A stretch of DNA of 64,000 bases from Prunus persica (taxonomy: Eukaryota > Streptophyta > Magnoliopsida > Rosales > Rosaceae), in NCBI RefSeq assembly GCF_000346465.2, contig NC_034009.1:47051657-47115656 (forward strand), in the 5' to 3' direction. The notes under the pieces were generated by a model. It worked only from the letters and a program-made list of their open reading frames with translations. It was not told the DNA's origin and searched no databases. How positions within the stretch are numbered: position 1 is the first letter of the stretch; each line of letters begins with the position of its first letter. Of the stretch, positions 33,301 to 43,800 are shown piece after piece. The position numbers were made by a program, and so were the translations under genes.

Positions 33301-34746
33301 ACGTACTCATATCATTTGACAGATTCAAATAATTAAGCCTACGTTGGTATAAGCGGTAGCAACTATCTCTAAATGTTACCAACCAACTGATCATTCTTTT
33401 GGCTTTAAGAATCCTTAACCTTGCTTCAGTAAATTGTAAGCATTCAAGTTCAGGAACAAATTAAGAGGAAAATAAACAGGTTCATTGCCCTCTAAAAAGA
33501 GAAGTGAAAATGCTAGAAAAGTTTATCCTGCTGGATATGCTCCTTAAAGACAGAAAATCATAATGAAAATAAATCTATTAAATGCAACCAAATACTTTTA
33601 CATTCTGCACAAAAATAAGTGGCATCGTCACTAACTACATCAAATTAGAAAATTACTAATAGAGCTATATAATTGTCAATCAGAACATCAAGAACTCTGG
33701 AAAATGTGCTTTATATGAGTTAGGAATGGATGTAAGCTGAAGAAGAAACAAAACTAAACAAAACTTACCACATTGGAGGCAGTACCTCCAGGGCAGCAGC
33801 CAAGCAATATTAAACCAACTGAAAGAGACGGTGGAAGCCCAAATATTTTAGCAACAAGTGTTGCAAACACGGGCATAATAGTGTACTGAGCAACACATCC
33901 AAACAATATCTGAACAAAAGTGACAGATAAGAAATTATTAACAGGAGTACACATTTATATTAGCAGCTCTTTGTGGAGCAAAGATAGAGTTACACTTTCT
34001 TCATGGGCAACACTATTTATTTGACAAAAACCAATATTGGCAGACCCATCTTAACTAAAAAGTAATTAGTCACTTGAATACATAACTCACAATAAATATG
34101 TTAAAGCATCAATTGCAAACTGGGAAAAGTCAATTTGTTAACAAAGTTTCTAAACATAAAATTGAACTGTATCTGATTAAAAAGAGAAAACAAGGTACAC
34201 ATAAAATGCCAAAAGGTAAATGAAATGCAAACAAACTCTAATAGATCTTGCCACAAACACGTGTAACTTCCCCAGGTAAAGCATTCCCATTATCAAATCA
34301 ATCTACCAAGAAACCCCAAATTAAAATGCAGTTCTGTTCAAGACAAGACTTACTGAAAGGGGCCTTTGGCGGAACAAGCCAAGCAAGTCCTTATACTCCA
34401 AAGTGAGACCCATTGACAACATTATCAACCCAAGAGACAAGGTATATGAAGCTGGGCTTCTCTCAACAAACCATGAAAAAGCAGAGGGTTTGAGGCAAGC
34501 AACAACACCCCCAGCAGTCACATAGAAAGGGTACAAGCTTGCTGCAGTGGACAGTATGTTTTCCCGTCTGGGTTTACCTGGAGACACAGCAAAGTGTTCA
34601 GAATTTTCTTGAACAGCTCTGATTGTTGGTAAAGTTGTGAGCTTTGGTGGTGGAAAATGTGAAGGCGTTTTGGGTCTAACAGAGATTCTTTGGTGGGTTA
34701 AGTTTGGAGGTGAAGTGAAGCAACTGAGTCTGAAAGCGAGGGACAT
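30359..34746 (-). CDS. BASS1: Sodium/metabolite cotransporter BASS1-like, plastidial (7 exons, 406 aa)
   Basis: CDS = complement of 34,354-34,746, 33,769-33,909, 31,884-32,039, 31,681-31,802, 31,395-31,556, 30,789-30,849 and 30,359-30,544. Every junction is GT-AG, the phases agree, and the total is 1,221 nt. The protein is a bile acid:sodium symporter family member; plant BASS proteins sit in the plastid envelope and move organic anions with sodium. The first 70 or so residues are Ser/Thr/Pro-rich, as in a transit peptide. Membrane segments follow, with [15 protein letters not shown] (from residue 132), the conserved [11 protein letters not shown] (168-178), [16 protein letters not shown], and the C-terminal [15 protein letters not shown]. 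The length is close to Arabidopsis BASS1. The substrate cannot be read from sequence. A truncated copy lies at 20.2-21.3 kb. Confidence 0.93.
32418..32746 (+). mobile_element. Possible solo LTR in BASS1 intron 2
   Basis: The 20 kb partial copy matches this intron up to about 32,415 and then diverges. The following 330 bp start TGATTAGTTTTCC, contain CTCTAAATAGAGCAG and GCAGACTTGATTAATGATAA, and end ATGTTCTACA, giving TG...CA borders and an LTR-like R-U5 style. A T-rich stretch at 50,650-50,960 inside a bromodomain-gene intron has a similar TTCGTCCCTTCGATCTCTGA phrase. No clean target duplication is visible. Confidence 0.4.
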
Positions 34747-35085
34747 GGTTAACTTAAGGTTATGGTTTATCTATCACTCAGTCTATAGACTAATTTTGGA
34801 AGAAAAGAAAGAACAATGCGGTTCTAGTCTTCTTCTAGATTTTGCATTCGGTGATTTTTGGTTGTAGTTCTTCAGAGTAATGATTTGTGGCACTCACAGA
34901 GTCAGCGGGACACGCAAAAAGGCTGCTTCCTGCTTCTGTCTTCCTGGTTATGGCCGTTAGTGGCTTTGTGGGCTCTCCTCTGTTTCTTATGCGTGTGATT
35001 TGGGTTCATTTGGGCTTTGTACATTAATTTCGGCTCGTCCGATAATTACTTCAATTTTAATTTTTAAGTTTTTTTATTTTATTTA
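34747..35085. promoter_or_regulatory. BASS1 upstream region
   Basis: This non-coding stretch precedes the BASS1 ATG (34,746) on the minus strand. No convincing TATA box at the usual distance was found; leader sequence and promoter cannot be separated by eye. Confidence 0.4.
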
Positions 35086-35086
35086 A

Positions 35087-35301
35087 ATAATGATATTCTT
35101 ATCATATTTATATACTATATTTTCATACCATTTATGGCAGATGAGGTGGATAACCATATCAATTAAATTAATTTAACATTTTCTTTTCTTTTATGATTTA
35201 TTTTTATTGATACTTTTTAATTAATGTGGTTGTCCACTTTATCTGCCACATAAGGTTGTATGAAAATGTAGTATACAAATATAATAAGAGTTGCATTACT
35301 C
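35087..35301. mobile_element. Fold-back MITE
   Basis: Two arms of about 80-90 bp (35,087-35,165 and 35,212-35,301) are inverted copies: TGGCAGATGAGGTGGATAAC on the left pairs with GTTGTCCACTTTATCTGCCA on the right. A T-rich 45-bp loop separates them. The right half alone occurs again at 39,545-39,650. Confidence 0.75.
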
Positions 35302-35862
35302 TTTTTTCTTCTTTTTTTCTTTTTTACTAGAGTATAGAGAAAAATGAAAGTGAAAATTGGAGTGACGATGAGAGGGGAGGATGGGAGGAACAAAAATGAA
35401 AATGATTTCAAATAGATTTCAGTTTTTAATTTTGGTTTTCACTTTGGTTACTACTTACTCCATCATTTCCTCTCATCTTCTCTCTCAATCTCATCTCCAC
35501 TCTCATTTTTCTTCCTCTTTTTCATTTTAAAAAAAAATTTTAACTAAAAAATAAAATTGAAATGATAATCAAACGGACCCTATAATTTTTTGAAAGTCAC
35601 ACGTGTGTCATTCGTTCTTTATTTTTCTTTCTCAAAATTTTCTTCTATTTATTATTATTATTTACCATGGAGAAGAACTAGAGATCTTTTTTTTCTTTTT
35701 TCCTTTCGTAAAGGTCCGTCTTTTCCTACAATTAATTAAATTTTGTGCCCTTGAGGGTTGAAGTATAAGCCATTTTTACCAAGTATATAGGTCATTCTTT
35801 TACTTTGGTATATGTCTTTTCATCTCTAATTAATTACATTGTGTGCCATTAAGGCTTAAAAG

Positions 35863-36353
35863 TAGGGCTGGGCATTTGGACACGAAACCCGGCCAAACTG
35901 CCCAAACTAAATTAATGGGTTGGGTTGGGTTGGTTTTTTTTCAATTTTTTTTTTATTATTGGTTTGAACTCAAATCAAATCGAAATATATGGTTCGGTAT
36001 ATGGTTTGCAATATTCAAAACTACGGTTTAACCAAATCAAACCGAATATATTTAAAAATATTATATATAATATTATTATAAGAAATATATATATAATACA
36101 TAGTTTCAATCTTTTCCTTTTCTTTTCTTTCAATCTCTTCGTTTGTCTTGTCTTCATCAGCCCCTCTCTTTTTTTTTTTCTCATTCTTCTTATATTTGTC
36201 TTGACTCCCTCTCCCCATCTCCCTCTTCTTTTTTCATTCTTCTTCTTCTTCTTCTTCTCTCTCTTTTCTTTTTCTCCTCTTCTTCTTCTCCATCTCTCCC
36301 TCTCTTTTTTTTTCTTCTTCTCCTCTCCATCGCTTTTATTTCTTCTTTCTCTA

Positions 36354-36413
<60 letters not shown>

Positions 36414-36587
36414 AGAGCTAAAAAACCGAAATCGAACCAAACCAAACCACCAAGTCCGGTTAACCGAAGTGGTCGGTTTTCATCAATTATGGTTTGGTTT
36501 CGGTTTTCAAAATAGTCAAACTGAAACCTACGATTCGGTGTCGAGTTGAGTCCAAAACCGAACCAACCCAAACCGAGCTCAGGCCTA
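35863..36587. mobile_element. hAT-like MITE with 8-bp target duplication
   Basis: Flanking CTTAAAAG occurs on both sides (35,855-35,862 and 36,588-36,595). The ends TAGGGCTGGGCA and TAGGCCTGAGCT (as read inward) are imperfect inverted repeats of the type common in plant hAT MITEs. The interior is a long pyrimidine tract with a (CT)n run at 36,353-36,412. The long frames across it are low-complexity artefacts. Confidence 0.8.
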
Positions 36588-36599
36588 CTTAAAAGTATA

Positions 36600-37440
36600 C
36601 TTTATTTTGCACCCTTATTTTTAACTTTGGTACAAAGTCATTTCATATAATTAGTTATGTTTTCCACCCTTGAACCTGAGAATATTTCATTGTTCAACCC
36701 AACACTTGTGGGATATTGGAATGTTTCCCATCCTCAGTTTTTCGTTATATAATTTCGCTTGCAGGCAGATTGCAAATTTTATGCTGATGCAGGCAATAAA
36801 TTTGCACCAAATGAAAAAAAAAAAAAAAAAAATTTAAATCATAATGAAAGGCCAACCATTCTTATCCATAAACTAACAAATATATATTCAGGAAGAAAAA
36901 AAAACACACACACACGATTTTGAAGAAGTTCTGAAAGTTACATTTGATAGATTCTTACCCAAAATAGAAAAAAAATTCAGTATTTGGTTTCTTCATTGTG
37001 GCAAGCATCCCTTTACTCACAGCATTTGTATGAATGTAATCATCATAATGTAACTTGTTCAAATGGCTAATTACATAGTCAATACCGACTTTGTCTGGAA
37101 TGGTAGATAGCAATTATAATTTACCAAAAGTCATGCAACTTCTGAGAAGCCTTTAAAAGTTGACCCTTTTTTTTTCTTTGACCAACAACATACAGATGGC
37201 AAAAGGAAGCAGTTGCAATGGTCTTGAAGGAATCAAATCAAACTACACATGTCATTGGTTTATTCATGATCTGCCAAAAAGGACAATTGTACATGTTCCT
37301 TGCACTTTCAGCTAAACTTAATTAATAATTCAATTAAGAGAGATGTCAACAAAGATTAAACAACCCTTCCACGCAAAACAGAGGGGTAGACGTGATTAAA
37401 AAGATTAATTAATTTTAAGTTAAAACAACAAAACGAATGA
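36600..37440. other. Intergenic between the hAT MITE and the DMP gene
   Basis: AT-rich DNA with a poly-A run at 36,814-36,832. No frame or motif is supported; it probably includes the 3' UTR of the DMP gene near 37,300-37,444. Confidence 0.5.
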
Positions 37441-37444
37441 TAAT

Positions 37445-38134
37445 TTATTTGCCAGATGTAAGAGGGTATCCAATGCCGTGTCTTTTGGTGGGGAAGACCA
37501 CAAACAGCAAGCTGCAAATAAGCCCAATACCAACTGGAACAATGTCTAAAACCTCCTGAGTCTCACGCCCAGGCGTAGGGTAGAAGCACCCCACAACATT
37601 CTTGTCCCTCAAAGCCACAGCTCCAAACACAAACACGGACAAAACTGCATGAACCAAATCCATGAACCTTATCTTGTACTTGCTCAAATCAGGCAGACCT
37701 GAACCTGAGGCATCCGGGTAGTCAAACAAAAATAACCCCTTGGTCGTTGCCAGGCCGTAGTAAACTTGTCCATCAGAGGCCTTGACGCTGTCGGTGAGGG
37801 ACGCGATGAAACATGAGAGGGCAAAGAGGAGGAGCAGGATGAGGGTCATGGGGCGCGTGGCGGAGTCACAAGAGCCGTTGCTGGTGAAGATTGGGGTGAG
37901 GAGTTGGAAGGCGAGGAGGGTGCCTGTTGGGAGGAGGTTGGCTAGGTTTGCTGTGCTTGTTAGGGTTTGGGAGATGGCACGTTGGGAGAGGGTGGGTTGT
38001 GGTAGTTGAGGGCTTTTCGGGGTGTCAGGTTCCGATTCGGAGCTGGTGGTGGAGGTTGGTGGGTTGGTAGTAATGGAAACTGCATCTGATATCGATGGTT
38101 GCTTGGTAGGTGTTGGTCTTGGTCTAAGAGACAT
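37445..38134 (-). CDS. DMP (DUF679) membrane protein, 229 aa
   Basis: A single uninterrupted frame from MSLRPRPTPTKQPSISD to PLTSGK. DMPs are plant-specific four-helix membrane proteins of the ER and tonoplast; members act in senescence, cell death and, for the pollen-type DMP8/9, gamete fusion. The first 60 or so residues are a Ser/Thr/Pro-rich cytosolic tail. The DUF679 core follows, with LPTGTLLAFQLLTPIF, then MTLILLLLFALSCFIASLTD, FMDLVHAVLSVFVFGAVALR, and the terminal VGIGLICSLLFVVFP before GIGYPL. The motif order and length match the family, and no intron is typical. The subfamily looks nearer the DMP2-6 type than DMP8/9, but that is a guess. A TATA-like TATATATAATATA lies about 155 bp upstream. 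Confidence 0.93.
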   Translation of the reverse strand: MSLRPRPTPTKQPSISDAVSITTNPPTSTTSSESEPDTPKSPQLPQPTLSQRAISQTLTSTANLANLLPTGTLLAFQLLTPIFTSNGSCDSATRPMTLILLLLFALSCFIASLTDSVKASDGQVYYGLATTKGLFLFDYPDASGSGLPDLSKYKIRFMDLVHAVLSVFVFGAVALRDKNVVGCFYPTPGRETQEVLDIVPVGIGLICSLLFVVFPTKRHGIGYPLTSGK

Positions 38135-38285
38135 GTTGGACTGTGGCGGCGGAGGTGGCGGAGGTGGCGGAGGTGGTGGTGTTGGCGGCGACGATTGTGG
38201 TGGCTTTGAGAATTGTTAGTATTTAGAGGAGAGAGACACTTTGGCGTATGGGGGGAGATTAATGGTTTTGGTGATGGTTAGGGAG

Positions 38286-38304
38286 AGATATATTATATAT
38301 AGAG
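38286..38304 (-). promoter_or_regulatory. TATA-like box of the DMP gene
   Basis: The minus strand reads CTATATATAATATATC about 155 bp upstream of the ATG, followed by a CT/GA-rich leader. Its position suits a core promoter. Confidence 0.5.
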
Positions 38305-38399
38305 AGAGAACTCTGGTTAGGTGGATGGAAAATGATAAGAACGTTACGTTAGTTGTTGTTGCTTGTCTTGGAAGGTAGTTGCTTCCATGGAGTTTCCTG

Positions 38400-39540
38400 T
38401 TAGGTCAAGCTTTTGACATCTTCAATGTTCACGGGCTATATATTCTCACATGTTCATATGCGTGACGTTATGTATCTGAATGCATATGTGCAATACTAAT
38501 TAACAATGTCATTTTAGTCATGTTCACCGATTTTGACAATTTATTTATACAATCTTGACATGTCATTTCCCATCTTTTAATTAAGCTAGCAAGGAATCTT
38601 CTGCTGTATATTATCTTAATATAAACTTCGTGGCCATTAATTTTTGTTTTATTTTTAAGGAAGAGGATACCACTTTATTACAACTCAGAAAAAGAAAATT
38701 CATATCATGGATTTGAGCTTGTTTCTTGCAGGATCTACTTCCATGTATAATTGTGCTTTCACTAATCTTAACTTAAGGAAGTATAATTAAAGGGAAAATT
38801 TTCAAAATGTCACCTAAACTTTTACACCAATTTTAATTTGTCACTTCAAAGAAAAATTTAAGACAAACATCACCTTAATTTTTCAAAATCCATGAAACAT
38901 CATCTGACACTAACACACCATCCAATTTTTCATCCAAAATTTTGCTTGTGCGATGGGCCGGCATATTAAAATTTTCAAGATCCAAACCTTACTTCAAGCT
39001 CCTTATTCAAAAAAGAGGGTTGAAATTGGGGATTTAGGTTTAGCGATGCAATAGTGAACACATTTACCCTAGGGTGAAATGAGTAGACAGAAAGAAAGTA
39101 GTGACTAGTCTCACCTCGAATACCATTTTACGTGGATAGAAATGTCCAATCGCTTTGCATTTTGGATATTTTGAAGATGTAGACCTTAGGAACAAGTTTT
39201 ACGAAGACATTTCAATAAAAGAGGAGTTGAAACTGCCATGCAAGGACAAATCCGTGCATAACACAGAACACAAGGTTGTGATGAACAACTTACACTTAAA
39301 CTGCGTTTGAGGTAGCTATACTTCTTCGATTGGTATAATTTTTGGATATGTTCTATTAGTCCTGATGAACAAGTTTGAAGAAGGAAGGATTTTGTTTTGA
39401 ATTGAGGAGAGTGGGGTTTTGAAGCAATCAAAAAGAATGACGTGAAGAAAGAGAGCTGGAGCTCTCAACTTGGAAGAGAATGAGAAAAGTGTTGTGTTGT
39501 GTTAGAGTTATCAATGGTAAAACTTAGGAATCATAAGGAA
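38400..39540. other. Intergenic with repeat-like segment
   Basis: 38,792-38,945 (TTTTCAAAATGTCACCTAAA ...) resembles terminal sequences of dispersed plant repeats. 39,000-39,500 has short frames on both strands without family features. No gene is supported. Confidence 0.4.
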
Positions 39541-39544
39541 CATA

Positions 39545-39652
39545 TGATTTATTGACACTTTTTAATTGATGTGGTTGTCCACTCTATCTGCTACATTAGG
39601 TGGTATAAGAATATGATATACAAATGTGGTAATAGTAGCATTACTCTTTAAA
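39545..39652. mobile_element. Half copy of the 35.1 kb fold-back MITE
   Basis: The stretch GATGTGGTTGTCCACTCTAT ... TATACAAATGTGGTAATAG matches the right arm of the element at 35,212-35,301. The left arm is missing. Confidence 0.65.
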
Positions 39653-39886
39653 AAGATGTATTATTAGAAGAGTCAACAACTTTCAATTCCTAATACAACA
39701 CAAAAGAAAGTGACATTTCTTAATACTCATTTCCCAATATTCCAAACATAAGAATGAATATTTCCCATTTATATCTCGTGGGATTAGACATGTGTATTTT
39801 ATTCTCAAGAAGTTTATTTTACGAACCAAACAGGCCTTTAAAGATGGGAGGATCAAATATAGGACATTAATCCATTAATAAACACT

Positions 39887-40168
39887 TAGTGCTTGTTTGA
39901 CATTGCTTATTTTGGGTGATAAGTGAAAGTGAAAGTACTTTCTCTTTTATTAAACATTTTAACAGAAAAACAATTTCAACATAATGCCTTTCTTAGTCAT
40001 TATACACAGCTCACCGCACTTTCATAAAAAAATTTACTAAACACTTAGAAACTGATTATTGTAACAACAACACTTTTAACAAACAGTTTACCAAATATCA
40101 AACTGCTTTCTCTTACAGCAAATATGACAACGGCTATTTTCACAGCACAACAATGTCAAACTAGGCCT
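39887..40168. mobile_element. hAT-like MITE (282 bp) with 8-bp target duplication
   Basis: TAAACACT flanks both ends (39,879-39,886 and 40,169-40,176). The left end TAGTGCTTGTTTGACATTG and the inverted right end AGGCCTAGTTTGACATTG share a TTTGACATTG core. It is non-coding. Confidence 0.75.
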
Positions 40169-40489
40169 TAAACACTACGATAAGCACTTCAATCTTTAAT
40201 GACAATAATGTGGTTAGTTGGTTACAAAAAGTAACCATGGTTATTTGCCTTTGGTGGCCACTATGGTCGGGGCATTACAGTGGTCAAGGAAAATGCAAAC
40301 TAGCATTTAGCAGCGGCATGTTCCTTTAGCACACACTTGGAGCCACGAGTCTGTGTTCTAGTCCCTGCAAACCAAAATCCCAGTGAAAAACAAAGTAATC
40401 AAAACCCTAATCCCCAAATGCCCAACTATTCCCAAGCCTGATCTCTACGATCCATTTGATTCAAGCAAAGGTAACTTTCTCTTGTCTCT

Positions 40490-40520
40490 CTCTCACTCTC
40501 ACTCTCACTCTCACTCTACA
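40490..40520. repeat. (CACTCT)n short tandem repeat
   Basis: Several CACTCT units lie in the leader region of the first bromodomain gene. A candidate 5' UTR intron runs from AAAG|GTAACT (about 40,470) to TTTGTTAG (40,870), six bases before the ATG. Confidence 0.7.
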
Positions 40521-40876
40521 CACATGTGTCTTCGATCTTTTTGCTTCAGATAAAGGAAAATCGTTATATATCTATTTGTTTGTATATTTGTATGGGTGTG
40601 AAGTGAAACGGCTGCGGTTAAGCTTATATGCTGCTCCATTGTGACTAAGATAATAACTTTTTTGGTGACAAGAAGAGTTTTTTCTTTAATTATTTTTTCT
40701 GACTGATTTTCGTTCTCTTATTTGAACGAATTTAACAAACTTTGAAGCTTGTAAGCATATAATTACTGCTTATATTAAATATTGTAGTCTGTCTTACTTA
40801 GAGAGCTTTTCGAGTAACCCAGTTTGCTCTGACTGATTGGTTTTCTTTTTTAATTTGTGAAGTTTGTTAGTAGATC

Positions 40877-43800
40877 ATGAGGCGCAAACAAGCATGCAGG
40901 GGAAGGGGAAGGCCACGGAAAAAACCCAATGTGGTCAGTGAGAGAGTGGTGAGTGAGAGAGTGGTGAGTGAGAAGGTGGTCAATGAGAAAGAAGGAGCAT
41001 TCTTGAATTTTGTGAGTCAAAATATTGAAAGAAATGATATTGGGTGGAATCAATCTGATGACGAAGACCATAACGATGAGGAATTTAACCCAGAAATGGA
41101 GATTGATTCAGGCAATTCTTCTGCTTCTTCAATGGGGAGTGGCTGGTCGTACAGGGATCAAAATGTGAGCTCCGTGGATAGGACAGTGCAGAGGTTGATT
41201 AAGAAGTATGGTGAAGTGAATCTCCAGATGGAAAACTCATCCAAGAAGATTGATGTTGCACAAACTAAGCCATTGCAAGTCTTTGGTTCTTGGAGTAGAT
41301 TCCAGCATGAGCTAGAGGCTCCTTCTCATGATCCTCGCTGTAACAAGACAGAATTGAGTGCTTCTTTGTCGGTATGATGGAAATTCTGTAATCGGTTTCT
41401 GTTGTGACATTTTAGTTATAGATTTAGGTTGTGTAGTCTTTTGTATATTCATAGGAAGGAACAAAATGTTTTCGGTTTTCGTAAACAATTGAAGTGCTTT
41501 TCTAACCAGACATTTTGTTGCGATAGCATTTCTGACCATATTATCCGTAATGTGATTGAACTTACCGCTGTTCTCGAATTATTTCACCTTTCAGGTTATT
41601 AAGAGGGTTATGAAAATGGATGCAGCTGTACCTTTCAACATTCCTGTGGATCCAATTGCTCTGAGATTACATGTGAGTGTGAAATATGCATATTTTCTAA
41701 ATATTTTTCCTGAGTGATAACATGATATGGTAATCGTTATGATGCACCATGCTCCAGAATCTGTCTTATTGTTCTTTGTAAAAAGAGTAATAATCCCTTA
41801 TTTCTTTTGCGGGCTTCTAAGAGGGGATTGTGGGTTCTAGCTTCAAGTTTATTGAGTTACAATGTCAAACTATTTCCTTTGGGGTACAAGCTTGACTAGT
41901 CACTAAGCTTGTAAATTTAGTGGAAAAATGACTTGGTTGAATTTAAACATCATTTTTTTGTTGTAATAATGCGAGTCTTCTGCAATGACCTGTTATATAT
42001 ATGTACATATTTTATTAACTTTTTAATAACATACTATAGTAGTAATTCCAAAATTTTAAGGTGCCTTCCATGTCCAGCAACTCCTACCATATATTTGGTA
42101 TAGCTGTTTTATTTTGATGATCTTATTTTAAAATTCAATTCTCTTTAAATCCATAGCTTTCAAGCTATATCTATATGTTTGTTGGGTTTGCTATATATCT
42201 ATATGTTTGTTGGGTTTGCTATATCTGTTTGCACTACGATGAGTATGCTATTTTGCAATTTGCAGTACACCTTGGATTTTAGAGAGAACAAAACCTTTTA
42301 TTTTCATTCACACACACACACACATGACTTCATTTGAAAAGCTGGTCAAAAACCTGTTTTGTTTTCATTTAAGTATATATACACATCACTTTTGATTATA
42401 TATGTAATTGTATATACATATATTATTCTACCTTGTCTATGTTGCAAAATATAAATAATACCTACTGCATAGGACAAAGGTTACAAAGTCAGGATCAAAA
42501 GTACCAAAAATGACCCTGCATTAAATGCCTGAAACGCACTTAATTCTTGGCGCAGATGCAATAGTGTGTTCATGGAAGATTTGGATATTCTATAAGGATT
42601 GTACGTCTCTGTTTTTCATGTACATATATATCTGCAAGTTAATGCACATTTGGGTTCATATCATGTTCTGGACATATCATGTATTTGAAAAGGAGAAATA
42701 TGTTAACTGCAAGGTTTTATTATGTTTCCTGAAACAATAAGTTGGAAATATTGAATTTCTTAGGGATGGTTTTAATTCTTCAGCTGATCTAATTAGACAG
42801 TTCCACAATGCAGCATTGCTGTCATAGATGTCTTATCTATTCTGAAATGCATTGCTATGTTCCTTTCATAATTCTTCTCTCCCTTACTATCTTCTACTTT
42901 CTTTGTATTTTTTCCTTTCTGGGGTGTGTTGATGGTTGGAACCAGGATTACTTTGATGTCATAGATACACCAATGGATTTTGGAACAATTTGCAACCATC
43001 TTGAAAATGGTACTAAGTATACGAACTCGGAGGATGTATTCAAGGATGTCCAATACATTTGGAAGAACTGCTGCAACTATTACAATGAGGGTAACTTTGT
43101 TTTGGACCTTATGAAAAGGGTGAAGGAGAAGTTCATGACATATTGGACAGCTGCTGGTTTGTGCAGTAAAGAACCAGGGACAAGTAGTGGTAAGGGTTTA
43201 ACATTACTTTTGTTTTGTTACTTCAATTTGATAGTTGTTGTGCTAAACTTGTTGGTGATAAATTTTCACTTGGGAGGCAGTTAGCATAGATAAACTTGAT
43301 GGATGTCATTTATGCATCCAATACATGCCTACTTGCCAACATATCAAGATTTTGGCCACCAATATAGATAGAGGGGGTGAAACCATTTCTTTCCTGTTCC
43401 CAGATATCTCGCCACTGATATTTGGACAGAATCAGTGACAATTTGCTGAAACTGAAAGAAGAACAGATAAAATTCCACTCTAATCCGTGTAAAAAATGCT
43501 AATTAAGTCAAATCATTTCCGTCATATACAAGAGTAACCCTCGATAACGGTATATGTAGTTCAAGTTTTATTTTCATATACATATCATTTACTTATCATA
43601 GGAATGGTATACTATGATAAAGGAGCCAATAGGGAAACCATATCGTGTTGGATTAATTCTTCTTTACACTGCCCTTAAGATTGCAGTATCTTCATAAATC
43701 CTTTGAACTTTTGTATGTATCATGATTCAACTCTTTCATAATGTTGTTCTGTTAAGATGATAGTGTCTATGATGAAAAAAATTTATATTTGAGTTTATTT

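Noticed and set aside
35925..36571. Long overlapping frames of about 196-198 codons on both strands
   Set aside because: They translate a pyrimidine tract and (CT)n repeat inside a MITE; composition is Phe/Ser/Leu or Arg/Glu/Lys only.
37782..38219. Plus-strand frames over the DMP gene
   Set aside because: They are antisense shadows of the Ser/Thr/Pro-rich DMP start; the glycine run comes from a GGTGGC repeat in the leader.
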